A stretch of 20,219 nucleotides of DNA from Magnetococcales bacterium (GCA_015229045.1 JADGCJ010000053.1:1-20219), one strand, 5' to 3'. Counted from the first letter of the stretch, positions 8,793-17,166 are shown. Notes: a model not told the origin generated them from the sequence alone. Numbers and translations are program-made.

Positions 8793-8824
8793 GATCGAAG
8801 CATGAGCCTGAGGATGGCAATGCA

Positions 8825-9220
8825 ATGGCGGGAAATCCTGAGTTCGGCAGAAGGATACGGGAACTTCGGGAAGCCAGGAAAGAGACCGACCCGGAATTCT
8901 CCCTGCGCCGGTTCGCCGTGGCGGTGGGCATCAGTGCTACCTTCATGAGCAAGGTGGAAAACGGCGAGTTCGATCCCCCTGCCGTGGACAAGATCAAGCG
9001 CATGGCAGCCCTGCTGGATATCGATCCGGATGAGCTGCTGGCCCTTGCTGGCAAGGTGGACCCGGAACTGCCGGAGATCATCCGCGAACAACCCAAGGCG
9101 ATGGCGGACTTTCTGCGCACAGCACGGGAAATGGGCCTGGGATCCAGTGACATCAATGCCTTGACCAGCATGATCCGAGCCTACGGCCCTGCCAAGCGGG
9201 ACTCCGGAGAGAAACCATGA
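8825..9220 (+). CDS. XRE-family transcriptional regulator
   Basis: A 131-residue DNA-binding protein with a Cro/CI-type helix-turn-helix at about residues 9-68 (FSLRRFAVAVGISATFMSKV, ENGEFDPPAVDKIKRMAALL). It is followed by a helical C-terminal tail of about 60 residues that could carry a dimerisation or cleavage segment. GAGGAT about 10 bases upstream can serve as the ribosome site. Its stop overlaps the start of the ImmA-type protease gene (ATGA at 9217-9220), which indicates translational coupling. In known pairs such as ImmR-ImmA and DdrO-IrrE the protease cleaves the regulator. The target genes here are unknown. The dyad at 8769 suggests autorepression, and umuDC directly downstream is a candidate target. 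Confidence 0.92.
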   Translation: MAGNPEFGRRIRELREARKETDPEFSLRRFAVAVGISATFMSKVENGEFDPPAVDKIKRMAALLDIDPDELLALAGKVDPELPEIIREQPKAMADFLRTAREMGLGSSDINALTSMIRAYGPAKRDSGEKP

Positions 9221-9936
9221 GCGTGAAGTATCTGCGCAAGGAGACGATCGAAGCCGCTTCGCGTCGGCTGCTGCTCGCCTACCACGAACGCTTCGGACCA
9301 GACGGCTATCTGCCCATTCCGGTAGAGGAAATCCTGGAATCCCATCTTGGCCTTTCCCTGGAGTTCGACGATCTGCGTCGCCGCCTCGGCGTGGCGGATG
9401 TATTGGGCGCGACCTGGGTCAGAGAAAGACGGGTGGTGATCGACCAGTCCCTGGACCCCACGGTGGACGCCAGGAAGGAAGGTCGCTACCGCTTCACCAT
9501 CGCCCACGAACTGGGGCATTGGGAACTGCACCGATACGTTTTCGAGGACGCTCCCGGCCAAAAAAGCCTGTTCGAGCATGATACGCCGCCCTCCATCGTC
9601 TGCCGCACCGCCTCTCGCAAAGATCCCATGGAATGGCAAGCAGACGCCTTTGCCGGCTATCTGCTGATGCCGAGGAAGGTGGTGACCGAGGTCTGGGAAT
9701 CGATCTACGGCACCCTGGAACCCTACAGGGCGGCGGATGAATTCGCTGATCTTGCGCAGAACGTGATTGGTGACGCCGGGCAACCGGTGGTAGGAGTTGC
9801 CCGCGAGGTGGCCAGAGAGTTCCGCGTCTCGGGAATGGCCATGCAGATCCGCCTCATGGAGATGGGATTGATCATCAAGAAAAAGCGAACTCCACCTTTC
9901 TGCGGCAGGAATGACTTTTCCCTGGAATGTTTATAG
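9217..9936 (+). CDS. ImmA/IrrE-family zinc metallopeptidase
   Basis: A 239-residue cytosolic protease of the ImmA/IrrE (COG2856, DUF955) type. The zinc motif HELGH is at residues 97-101 in FTIAHELGHWELH, and the third-ligand region is MEWQADAFAGYLLMP, with Glu139 the likely ligand. The gene starts inside the stop of the XRE gene, so the two are co-translated. Family members inactivate their partner XRE repressor by cleavage in response to DNA damage or another stress. The C-terminal third (about 185-239) lacks a recognised domain and ends in a Lys-rich then Cys-containing tail. umuD begins 97 bp downstream on the same strand. Confidence 0.93.
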   Translation: MSVKYLRKETIEAASRRLLLAYHERFGPDGYLPIPVEEILESHLGLSLEFDDLRRRLGVADVLGATWVRERRVVIDQSLDPTVDARKEGRYRFTIAHELGHWELHRYVFEDAPGQKSLFEHDTPPSIVCRTASRKDPMEWQADAFAGYLLMPRKVVTEVWESIYGTLEPYRAADEFADLAQNVIGDAGQPVVGVAREVAREFRVSGMAMQIRLMEMGLIIKKKRTPPFCGRNDFSLECL

Positions 9937-10033
9937 TTAAGTCAACACATCAGACGGTTGGTGACATCCTTATCGAACACACTACGGGAATAAAATTTAC
10001 TTATAGATATAGGAATAAACCAAGAGAAATGCA

Positions 10034-10456
10034 ATGAACACAGAAACTTCCTTGTTCGCATCCGCCATCGATCTGCCGATCTTGGCCGCACCCGCAGCCG
10101 CAGGGTTCCCATCGCCGGCGGATGACTTCGCCGAGAACCGGATCAACCTGGAGGAGTACTTGATTCCAAGGAGAGCCTCCACCTTTTTGATGCGCGCTTC
10201 CGGATGCTCCATGCAGGCCCTTGGCATCCACGATGGAGACTTGCTCATTGTGGACCGCTCTCTTCCCGTCACGGAAGGCTGTGTGGTCATCGCCATGGTG
10301 GATGGAGGATTTGCGGTCAAGCAATGGCGTCTCCACGCAGAGGGGGTCGTGTTGTCATCGGCCCCACCCGGTCGGACCGATATCTCCCTGACCCCAGGAC
10401 AGGAGGTCACAATCTGGGGCGTGGTGCGCTGGTCCATCCACCGGATGGAGTCCTGA
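10034..10456 (+). CDS. umuD: DNA polymerase V subunit UmuD (LexA-like auto-protease)
   Basis: A 140-residue UmuD. RecA-stimulated self-cleavage removes the N-terminus to yield UmuD', the polymerase V partner. The cleavage site Ala23-Gly24 in [12 protein letters not shown], nucleophile Ser59 in [12 protein letters not shown] and general base Lys96 in GFAVKQW align with the known S24 peptidase pattern (Ser60/Lys97 in E. coli). The length is close to E. coli (139). The stop TGA overlaps the umuC ATG (ATGA at 10455-10458 region), so the pair is translationally coupled. I found no CTGT-N8-ACAG LexA box or GTTC-N7-GTTC box in the 97 bp upstream. Confidence 0.95.
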   Translation: MNTETSLFASAIDLPILAAPAAAGFPSPADDFAENRINLEEYLIPRRASTFLMRASGCSMQALGIHDGDLLIVDRSLPVTEGCVVIAMVDGGFAVKQWRLHAEGVVLSSAPPGRTDISLTPGQEVTIWGVVRWSIHRMES

Positions 10457-11739
10457 TGAAACCCGCCATCGCCCTGGTCGATTGCAACAACTTTTACGTC
10501 TCCTGCGAGCGTGTCTTCGACCCCAAACTGGAGGGACGCCCGGTGGTGGTGCTCTCCAACAACGACGGCTGCGTGGTGGCCAGGTCTCCAGAGGTTAAGG
10601 CCCTGGGCGTACTCATGGGCACGCCGTGGTTCAAACTGCGGGAGTTGGCCCAGCGTCATGGCGTGACCGCTCTTTCCAGCAACTACGCTCTCTACGCCGA
10701 TATGTCGCATCGGGTGATGACGATACTGGGGGACTTCTCCCCCCGGCAGGAGGTCTATTCCATCGATGAGTGTTTCCTCGACCTGAGCGGCATGCCGGAA
10801 ACGGCAGAGCATCTTGGCCACAAGATCCGCGCACGGATTCAACAGTGGTTGGGACTGCCGGTCTGCGTGGGAATCGCCCCTACCAAGACCTTGGCAAAAT
10901 TGGCCAACCATGTAGCCAAGAAGCGCCCGGCCTATCATGGGGTGTGCCACTGGATACCCGGAGCGGAGACAACACGCCTTCTGGAAGAGATTCCCGTGAG
11001 AGAGGTATGGGGAGTAGGCGCACGCACCGCAGCACGACTGCAGCAGGAATTGGCCATAGTGACAGCTCGGGATCTCCAGAAAACGGCGGAAAGGGTGATT
11101 CGCTCCCGTTTCCCCATCACCCTGGCGCGCATCGTGGCGGAACTCAACGGTATCTCCTGCCTGGCCCTGGAGGAGATCGCTCCACCGAAACGGCAAATCC
11201 TGTGCAGTCGCTCCTTTGGGACAACGGTCTTTTCCGTGGAAGAACTGGCTGAGGCCGTGACCATGCACAGCAGCCGGGCAACCGAAAAGCTGCGCCGCCA
11301 AAAATCATTGGCAGGATCCGTAGGCGTGTTCATCCACACCAACCCCTTTCGGGAGAGGGACCCCCAGCATCAGGCATATCTGATTGGCAACCCACCTCAA
11401 CCTACCGATGACACTTTGATACTGGCACGGGTAGCACGAAATCTGCTACGGAACATCTTCCGCCCCGGCTTCGCCTATCACAAGGCTGGTATCATCTTGA
11501 CTGATCTGGAGCATGTTACAAGGAAACAGCTCGATTTATTTTCTTCTGCAGAAGAGATAAAGAGACGCAAAGCTTTGATGACAACAATGGATGCCATCAA
11601 TCAGCGCATGGGACGCGGTACGGTAAGACTCTTGGGCGAAGGAATGGGGCAAAGATGGGGAAACCGCTCGGACCATCGCTCACCAAGATACACCACGCGC
11701 CTGGAGGAAATCCCCGTGGCGGTTTCCAGTTGGAGCTAG
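10456..11739 (+). CDS. umuC: DNA polymerase V catalytic subunit UmuC (Y family)
   Basis: A 427-residue error-prone translesion polymerase that works with UmuD'2 and RecA at stalled forks. The catalytic carboxylates are visible: Asp9 in [13 protein letters not shown], and Asp104-Glu105 in [31 protein letters not shown] and [15 protein letters not shown] are typical of UmuC. The helix-hairpin-helix region ([17 protein letters not shown]), little finger and the final [13 protein letters not shown] are present, so it is full length (E. coli 422). The frame is open upstream, but the ATG overlapping the umuD stop is the coupled start. Its last four bases overlap the convergent gene's end. Confidence 0.97.
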   Translation: MKPAIALVDCNNFYVSCERVFDPKLEGRPVVVLSNNDGCVVARSPEVKALGVLMGTPWFKLRELAQRHGVTALSSNYALYADMSHRVMTILGDFSPRQEVYSIDECFLDLSGMPETAEHLGHKIRARIQQWLGLPVCVGIAPTKTLAKLANHVAKKRPAYHGVCHWIPGAETTRLLEEIPVREVWGVGARTAARLQQELAIVTARDLQKTAERVIRSRFPITLARIVAELNGISCLALEEIAPPKRQILCSRSFGTTVFSVEELAEAVTMHSSRATEKLRRQKSLAGSVGVFIHTNPFRERDPQHQAYLIGNPPQPTDDTLILARVARNLLRNIFRPGFAYHKAGIILTDLEHVTRKQLDLFSSAEEIKRRKALMTTMDAINQRMGRGTVRLLGEGMGQRWGNRSDHRSPRYTTRLEEIPVAVSSWS

Positions 11740-12287
11740 CACCGCCCGCTCCGACCCCGTACCGAAGCCAGGTGGTTTTGTGCCGCCCGCAGCAGGATCT
11801 CGCCGCTCGTGTCCAGAGTCCAACAAGTGATGAAGACCGAGGTTCCTCCCGCCAACCACGCCGGGCCGTGAAGCAGCCAGAACCAGAGAGTCTCCCCCTC
11901 CCAAGGCGAACGGCTGGCATCTTCGTGGAGGTCCAGGATCAGAACCGTCATCCCCTTCCCCCAAAGGCGCGCCCCTACCACCCACTCCCAGCGGATCGGA
12001 TCCCGGCCCAAACGAAAATCGGTCAAACCCCCGTGGTTGAGTCTGACCAGAGTCCGGCATCCGGGTCTGAGCAGTCGGCGAACACCGATCCCTATCAGGA
12101 CCCCTCCAAGCAAAAACAAAGGAGAAAAAAAGAGATGCTCATCCGCTTCCAGTCCCCGAGAGCCCAACCATCCCAGGCCAATGCCCAAGGCAATCAGGAT
12201 CCCCAGGTGGTTGTCGTTGGACTGGCAAACCAGGCTGTTGGGAGCGCGGACTTCACAAACGGCTCCTTTTGTCGGGGTAGCGGCCAT
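11736..12287 (-). CDS. Putative two-TM membrane protein (STM3941-like)
   Basis: The product has 183 residues from the ATG at 12287; a TTG at 12323 would add 12. Two hydrophobic segments lie near residues 28-42 ([15 protein letters not shown]) and 54-72 ([17 protein letters not shown]). A soluble region with mostly beta-type pattern ([38 protein letters not shown]) follows. Two N-terminal membrane spans followed by a PH-like domain recall the STM3941 family, but this is from general pattern only. It converges on umuC with a 4-bp overlap. No function can be given. Confidence 0.6.
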   Translation of the reverse strand: MAATPTKGAVCEVRAPNSLVCQSNDNHLGILIALGIGLGWLGSRGLEADEHLFFSPLFLLGGVLIGIGVRRLLRPGCRTLVRLNHGGLTDFRLGRDPIRWEWVVGARLWGKGMTVLILDLHEDASRSPWEGETLWFWLLHGPAWLAGGTSVFITCWTLDTSGEILLRAAQNHLASVRGRSGRC

Positions 12288-12643
12288 GTCAGGATCGCAA
12301 AAAAGTCCGGTCAATAGTTGCAACCAAAGCGGTACCCTATGGAACGTTGAAAGAGTTCCCCCATGGACTTATCATTCCGTCGAAAAAGTCCACCCATGGT
12401 TTTTTCAACCAAAAAAGGCAAACACAACTTTGCCTTCCATCACAAAATCGGCAGGGACACCGTCCCGCCGCATTTGGCCAGCCATCCCCGGCCAGCGCAG
12501 AACTTTCACTTGCGAACCATTAATTAACCAGGATCGGCTGCATCCATCTTGAACAATGATCCCGAATTCAATGAAACACCCGGCCCCTTTGAAGCAGAAT
12601 CGCTGCCCACAGTGAGCAACGGCCAGTCTTCGACGGGCTCCTG
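12288..12643. other. Intergenic region with a hairpin repeat
   Basis: No coding sequence is supported. It contains copy 1 of a dispersed hairpin repeat (12373-12498), a shorter related segment GTTGAAAGAGTTCCCCCATG just before it (12346-12370), and an AT-rich patch TTAATTAA near 12520. Confidence 0.6.
12373..12498. repeat. Diverged hairpin repeat, copy 1
   Basis: A hairpin at 12379-12409 (GTCGAAAAAG ... TTTTTTCAAC around CCACCCATGG) is followed about 65 bp on by TTTGGCCAGCCATCCCCGGC. The same two blocks in the same order and similar spacing form copy 2 at 14241-14374. The copies differ at many bases, but the stems still pair. Confidence 0.7.
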
Positions 12644-13489
12644 CTAATAGTGAAAACCCGTGTTCAGCATGGGACGCCGCCCCCGGGGCACATAGCGGAA
12701 CCGGATTCGGCTCTTCACCTGATCCAGCAAAGGGCTGGACTGAATGGCCTCGAACAAATCATCATTCAACCGCCCCACAACCTCCGCCGACAGCACCGGA
12801 ACCTGAACCTCCCAAAGAAGGAGGCCGTGTTCCCCCCCAAGAGCGTCACCCTCCGGAGGTTTCTCTCCCGCCATCAGCTCCATGTGGACGGCAGGCGAAC
12901 GCAGAACCCCCCAAGGAAAGAGACCTGCCCGACGCAACAGCCCCATCGCCAGGATTTGTACAGCTTCCAATTGAGAATCGTCAATTGCAACACCCAGCAG
13001 AAACTTGCGGGAGGCCATGAGAAAGTTGAACTGACTGGTCATCACCCGAGCATTGGCCTTGATCGCCTTGTCGAAGGCCTCCCATGCCTGCTGGAAACAA
13101 CCGGCAACAATTGAGGCCTTGATCAACAATTGCAGATAGTCGGTATTTTCAGGGTCACGCCTATGAGCAAGAAGCGCTGAATCACGAGCCTCGGAGTAGA
13201 AACCCAATTTACGCAGAGACTCGGAATAATCCTTGTGAACCTCGGGGTGATGCCCGATGGCGTTGATAATCAATTGATGCGAGGTCCGCATCGGTCCCTC
13301 TCGCCCCAGGAGGGCGGCAATCCGGGCCAGGACCAGGTTGGCCGCATGACCATTGTGCGCCCTGAGCGAAAGGGCACCCCGACGAATCCTGGCCAGCGAA
13401 AGCTCGTCCGGTTCTTCGCTCTGGTAGAAGAGCTTGTTGATCTCACGGATCAACCGTTTGGCTTCCAGGTCCTGCCGCGATAAACCCAT
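12644..13489 (-). CDS. Helical-repeat (TPR-like) protein of unknown function
   Basis: A 281-residue soluble protein from the ATG at 13489; a GTG at 13549 would add 20 residues that look less protein-like. The middle (about 90-175) has TPR-type helical pairs, for example LGFYSEARDSALLAHRRDPE followed by a helix and AGCFQQAWEAFDKAI. The C-terminal 80 residues (VPVLSAEVVGRLNDDLFEAI, SRIRFRYVPRGRRPMLNTGF) are different and may be a separate domain. No signal peptide or membrane span is seen. It may scaffold protein contacts. I do not recognise a closer family. Confidence 0.75.
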   Translation of the reverse strand: MGLSRQDLEAKRLIREINKLFYQSEEPDELSLARIRRGALSLRAHNGHAANLVLARIAALLGREGPMRTSHQLIINAIGHHPEVHKDYSESLRKLGFYSEARDSALLAHRRDPENTDYLQLLIKASIVAGCFQQAWEAFDKAIKANARVMTSQFNFLMASRKFLLGVAIDDSQLEAVQILAMGLLRRAGLFPWGVLRSPAVHMELMAGEKPPEGDALGGEHGLLLWEVQVPVLSAEVVGRLNDDLFEAIQSSPLLDQVKSRIRFRYVPRGRRPMLNTGFHY

Positions 13490-14045
13490 GACCAGCCACT
13501 CTCGGCGGTGAGACGCCCGTCGCGCGACGCAAAGGGCCAAGCGGTACACGACACTCCACCGGCGGCGATACCGCGTCCCGCCAGGGACGGCGACCAGGAT
13601 TCAATGATACGACGTAACAAATTGAATTATTTTGATGTTTATCTCACGCAACAGCTTTTCAAGATACCCCACCGGAACCCGGGAACCGGCACCATGACCC
13701 AACCATCGCACAGCGATCAACTCCCTGCACATGAAACATGTGCCACGACCGGGGCCGCCCCCATGACCCGGCCATCATACAACGATCAACTCCTTGAACC
13801 CAATGTTCGCACACCATCTTCGACGCTGGGTCGAAATTTCCTGCGCAAACTCTGCCCCCAGACCTCAGCAGAGGGACTACCATTACCCAATCGACCCCAT
13901 CTGGCAATCAGCATTTTTTGTTAACGCATAGGCCATCCTTCGTGGTACAAGGGATTACTGAAATTCTCCCGCTGTCGGTGGCCGTGGGGGAGGAGCGGTG
14001 GGGGAGGTCTCCGAATCCGAACCGGCCAGAAAGGGGAACGAAACA
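13490..14045. other. Intergenic region with a two-unit repeat and palindrome
   Basis: It contains an AT-rich stretch (13610-13650) that could be the promoter of the minus-strand TPR-like gene, and a two-copy repeat at 13692-13795 with a perfect palindrome between the units. Open frames exist on both strands (plus from 13603, minus 13907 to 13659), but neither has convincing protein character. Confidence 0.5.
13692..13795. repeat. Two ~35-bp direct repeat units with a central palindrome
   Basis: CCATGACCCaaCCATCgcaC... at 13692-13726 recurs at 13761-13795, offset 69 bp, sharing CCATGACC and GATCAACTCC. Between them GCACATG-AAA-CATGTGC (13727-13743) is a perfect 7-bp-arm palindrome. The minus-strand reading conserves GVDRC in both units. 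Confidence 0.65.
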
Positions 14046-14183
14046 ATGAGAGCTTTGCGTGCGCTCTTTTCTCTCCCGCCACTGGCGGGATTGTCCGAGT
14101 CGGCTGCGTTCCTGGCCCAGTTGGTATTACCGCTGGCGTTGGGGATGGCCCTCCTCTGGATCGTTCACCACCTCCAGGTCTGA
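14046..14183 (+). CDS. Putative small single-span membrane protein
   Basis: A 45-residue ORF starting MRALRALFSLPPLAGL with one hydrophobic segment (FLAQLVLPLALGMALLWIV, about 22-40) and a short basic/polar end HHLQV. An AGGGGAAC ribosome site lies about 8 bases upstream. The positive N-terminus suggests N-in orientation. A similar-sized single-span ORF occurs at 18305, but sequence similarity is not evident. Coding status is plausible, not proven; function unknown. Confidence 0.4.
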   Translation: MRALRALFSLPPLAGLSESAAFLAQLVLPLALGMALLWIVHHLQV

Positions 14184-14530
14184 TGCCCACATCCGGAACA
14201 CGTGTCTCACCCTGGTCGAGTGGGGCCGTGCCGCCTGTCTTATCGGTCTGTTGAGAAGGTCCTTCCGTGGGCCTTCTCAACCCGGGCAGACAAAACTTGG
14301 TTTTCTCTTACCTCCCAAATTCAACGGGTTACGCTGTCCCATTGTATTTGGCCGGTCGTCCCCGGCCTGCATAGCTCGTGTATCAGCGGGCTGCTATGGC
14401 CTTTTTCCGCTATCCAGCGGCCGTAGTTTGGGTGTTGCCTTCGCCATCAAGAGTGGTATAGCCTGACGCCTCGGGGGTCCTGGTAGGGGATTCTTTGCAG
14501 AGGTCCGCTTCTCTGGAGGGGGAAACGATC
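14184..14530. other. Intergenic region with hairpin repeat copy 2
   Basis: No gene is supported. The main content is the repeat at 14241-14374. The ribosome site GGAGGGGG of the next gene lies at about 14514-14522. Confidence 0.6.
14241..14374. repeat. Diverged hairpin repeat, copy 2
   Basis: A strong hairpin GTTGAGAAGG ... CCTTCTCAAC (14250-14281) lies around the loop region TCCTTCCGTGGG. A second block, TTTGGCCGGTCGTCCCCGGC (14348-14367), follows with an internal GGCC...GGCC dyad. Both blocks match copy 1 at 12373-12498 in order and approximate spacing. Confidence 0.7.
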
Positions 14531-15406
14531 ATGGGGGCTGCATTTCCTGGTGATGTCGATTATCTCGTCTTCTCTGTCAACCGCGGGCGTTTCGGGGTAC
14601 CGCACTTCAACGTCGTGTCGGTCATGGACTTGCCGCCACATACCTCCGTCCCTTACATGCCCCCAGAGGTTCGGGGAATCATTCCGTTCCGGGAGACGAG
14701 TATCCCCCTGGTCGATCTCAGGGTCTCCTTCGGCCTTACGGCCCGAACCCTGGAAACCCAGGAACTGATCGCCAACATGGCTGCCAGAAAACAGGACCAC
14801 ATCAACTGGGTCAACAAACTCAAGGATGAGGTCCTGAATAGCAAACCGATCACGGTCCAGACCAACCCGCATCTTTGTGCCTTCGGGAAGTGGTATGACA
14901 AATTCGAGACCGACAACGGTAACCTTGGCGCCTTCATGAAACGCTTCGATGATCCCCATCAGCAGATTCATCGCGTGGGCGTCGAAGCGGCTCGTTTGAT
15001 CCAGCAGGGAAAGAACGAGCAGGCCGTCAGCCTTATTCGTTCCACGGAATCCGGGGTCCTGGTTCGTCTTCTCGAACTCTTCGATGGTATCGAGGGAGTG
15101 GTCCACAAGTATTTACTGGAGTATGCCATCATCGTCGTTGCCGGGGGATCTCAGTTCGCCATCGCCGTGGACGATATCAATTTCTTCAGTCGGCTGGAGG
15201 AGATCGAACACCCACTGCCAACGGGAATCTCTGGGGAAAATTCGGACTTGGTACAGGGCATCGCCCGCTACCAGGATGATACCACCGGCGAACGTCGGGA
15301 TGTCCTGCTCCTGGATCTGAACCGCATCGTTAACCGCATCGGCGATAGTGGAACGTTCGAAGAGGAGGAGGGTGAAGGCACTGTAAGAGCTTCCGTTACT
15401 GCCTGA
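14531..15406 (+). CDS. CheW-like coupling protein interrupted by a CZB zinc-binding domain
   Basis: A 291-residue cytosolic chemotaxis-type protein. The N-terminal part of a CheW fold is at residues 9-69 (YLVFSVNRGRFGVP; VRGIIPFRETSIPLVDLRVS). A chemoreceptor zinc-binding (CZB) domain occupies about 86-195, with His90 in QDHINW, Cys116 in LCAFGKWY, and His143 and His147 in PHQQIH, matching the 3-His/1-Cys site. CheW strands resume at about 197-270 (YAIIVVAGGSQFAIAVDDIN). CheW links CheA to receptors, and CZB domains sense zinc or oxidants in other proteins, so this could be a redox- or zinc-sensitive coupler (inference). The start at 14531 is chosen for its GGAGGGGG ribosome site; the frame opens at 14495. 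No che genes are adjacent. Confidence 0.9.
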   Translation: MGAAFPGDVDYLVFSVNRGRFGVPHFNVVSVMDLPPHTSVPYMPPEVRGIIPFRETSIPLVDLRVSFGLTARTLETQELIANMAARKQDHINWVNKLKDEVLNSKPITVQTNPHLCAFGKWYDKFETDNGNLGAFMKRFDDPHQQIHRVGVEAARLIQQGKNEQAVSLIRSTESGVLVRLLELFDGIEGVVHKYLLEYAIIVVAGGSQFAIAVDDINFFSRLEEIEHPLPTGISGENSDLVQGIARYQDDTTGERRDVLLLDLNRIVNRIGDSGTFEEEEGEGTVRASVTA

Positions 15407-15558
15407 TCCCCTGTACCCTTGGGCCGGTTCCTCCTTCTGGATTCGCGCCATCCCCTCCTCCCTCCGCACGGCGTCGGGCGGCAGCGTGGGTGCGTATCCG
15501 TGCAGGACCCGGCGCTTGATTATTGGTCTCACGCGTCCGTGTGCAAAGGAGCCTACCG

Positions 15559-15768
15559 GTGAATGGCACCCCTCCCACACTCCCCGGCGATTGCGCCCCG
15601 GAGTTCCTCGAAGCGGTTAGGGAATACGTCGACCGGTTCGGACAGGGACCCCCAACGTGGGGGGTGGACGAGGAACGGGCGCTGAAGGCCATCCATGAGG
15701 CGCTTCGCTCCGGGATCCCGCTGGCCGGCCTGCACCCGGAAGAGATTCCGGACGACGCTGAGATCTGA
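15559..15768 (+). CDS. Small acidic hypothetical protein
   Basis: A 69-residue product, with GTG chosen as start because AAAGGAG lies 7 bases upstream. An ATG-equivalent further up at 15523 has no ribosome site. The sequence is acidic and helical (EFLEAVREYVDRFG, WGVDEERALKAIHEAL) and ends HPEEIPDDAEI. It has no Cys motif, signal peptide or membrane span. It converges with the PilZ gene, whose stop is 7 bp away. The family is not recognised. Confidence 0.6.
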   Translation: MNGTPPTLPGDCAPEFLEAVREYVDRFGQGPPTWGVDEERALKAIHEALRSGIPLAGLHPEEIPDDAEI

Positions 15769-15775
15769 GACGCCG

Positions 15776-16837
15776 TCACCACCCTTTCTTACCACGTTTG
15801 ATCGCCATCAGCCTGTCCAGTTCGGATCTCGCCTCGCCTCGAGGTCCGGGGGGGGAGTCGACCCTCTCCAGGGAGCTTTTTCCCCGCCTCCCCTCTCCCT
15901 TGTCAGCTCCCTCCCGTGCGTCTCCCGGAAAAGCCTTATCCTCCGGGGAGTTGGTCACCGCCTGTGACTTCGGCTCCCAGGAGGTGCCGTCGTCGGCCAG
16001 ACGGGAGAGGTAGCTTTGTTGCAAACGCTGGACGATCTCACTGACCTGCCCCTCCTGGCGGATATCCTTGAGGTCGAACTGGATACCACACAGGCTGTTG
16101 TTGATCCGGCAATTGCGCTCTTTGGCCATCGCCCGGGTCACGGGGCGATGGCCTCGAACAAAGGCAGAGACCTTGATCGCCGGAGTGCCGGGAACCGTCA
16201 ATACCACGCCGAGTTTGGTTCCGATCGGAACACTATCTGGATCCTTATCGTGACAGAATGCCAGTCCCCCGGCACTGAGGTCGTAAAGCGAGGGTTTGAA
16301 TTCCGGAAAGGCATCCATACGTACGGTCAAGGCGATTTTCATATAATGGGCAATCCTCACCCGAAAGGTCCGTCGCCTTTGGCTCTTCAGTAGCGGGTTG
16401 GGAAAACCGAAGCGAAGTGCCTGCCTTTCCCGGACCTTGACCACTCCCTCGAAACGAACGATCCCTTCCAGAGCGTGGGTTCCGTGGAAAAAACGGATCT
16501 TCGCCACACCTTCCGGATTTTTGCGCAGTTCCAGGTTCCCGATCGAAGGGATCAAAGGCTCCAACAAAATGTGGTCTGCCGCTGCCAGATAGCTGCAAGG
16601 CCGGTAGAGGGGCTTGGGTTCCTCCAGGCTCTTTCTGCCCGCAGCGTCAACCACCTCGGCCAATTCCGGTGGATGATCCAGGAGCAGGGTGTGAAAAACA
16701 CGCACCCTCTCCCCCAACTCGACTTCCAGACGCTCCTCTTCGTTGAGACAACGCTCCAGCAATTGCCGGATCTTGGCAACATCCACAACCGTCTCACCGG
16801 TTTCTTCACCGCTGGATTCAGCCTCGGAACCGCCCAC
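15776..16837 (-). CDS. PilZ-domain protein (YcgR-like)
   Basis: A probable c-di-GMP-binding effector of 353 residues. The N-terminal region (about 15-150) resembles a YcgR-type partner domain. The PilZ part carries the arginine motif in LLKSQRRRTFRVRIAHYMKI and the second motif DLSAGGLAF; PilZ needs RxxxR and D/NxSxxG. The tail after about residue 285 is polar, Lys/Glu/Pro-rich and likely disordered, ending KRGKKGW. The frame is open to 17152, but GTG 16837 has an AAGGGAG ribosome site 7 bases upstream, and the extra 105 residues look non-protein-like and would leave only 14 bp before the divergent gene. Such proteins adjust flagellar motor or matrix production. Start remains uncertain. Confidence 0.85.
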   Translation of the reverse strand: MGGSEAESSGEETGETVVDVAKIRQLLERCLNEEERLEVELGERVRVFHTLLLDHPPELAEVVDAAGRKSLEEPKPLYRPCSYLAAADHILLEPLIPSIGNLELRKNPEGVAKIRFFHGTHALEGIVRFEGVVKVRERQALRFGFPNPLLKSQRRRTFRVRIAHYMKIALTVRMDAFPEFKPSLYDLSAGGLAFCHDKDPDSVPIGTKLGVVLTVPGTPAIKVSAFVRGHRPVTRAMAKERNCRINNSLCGIQFDLKDIRQEGQVSEIVQRLQQSYLSRLADDGTSWEPKSQAVTNSPEDKAFPGDAREGADKGEGRRGKSSLERVDSPPGPRGEARSELDRLMAIKRGKKGW

Positions 16838-17166
16838 ACGCGTTCTCCCTTTCCGCTCCCCCGTACCACACTGGCGCTCCCTGGCAGCATACCGAGGCTG
16901 CCGCATTCCGCGCCAGGCACGCATCGACAGGCTGTTGAAGATTCCAGAGACCCCACCGTCGACCAACCACCAACCCAAGGGAGCATAACGAACCCCGCAT
17001 TCGATCGTCCACAGGAAAGAATTCCCTTGACCCATCTTCGAGATCGTGAGGATGATCCACCGGTTGTGCAACTGACAAGCACCAGCAATACACCGACGGT
17101 CATCCGCCCATCCACCCGTCACGATCGCCTCTTCCTGGCCAACCATACCCAAGGAGAAGGAGTTTC
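16838..17166. other. Divergent intergenic region
   Basis: It separates the divergent PilZ and ChbG-type genes and should hold both promoters. I see no strong promoter match. TTGACC near 17028 is a possible -35 element for the rightward gene, but no clear -10 follows. The minus strand remains open throughout. Confidence 0.4.

Noticed and set aside
9960..10033. LexA/SOS box before umuD
   Set aside because: GAAC at 9975 is not followed by a second GAAC or GTTC at the right spacing, and no CTGT-N8-ACAG is present.
9997..11301. A 434-codon open frame antisense to umuD-umuC
   Set aside because: Fully overlaps two clear family genes; composition is a shadow of their codons.
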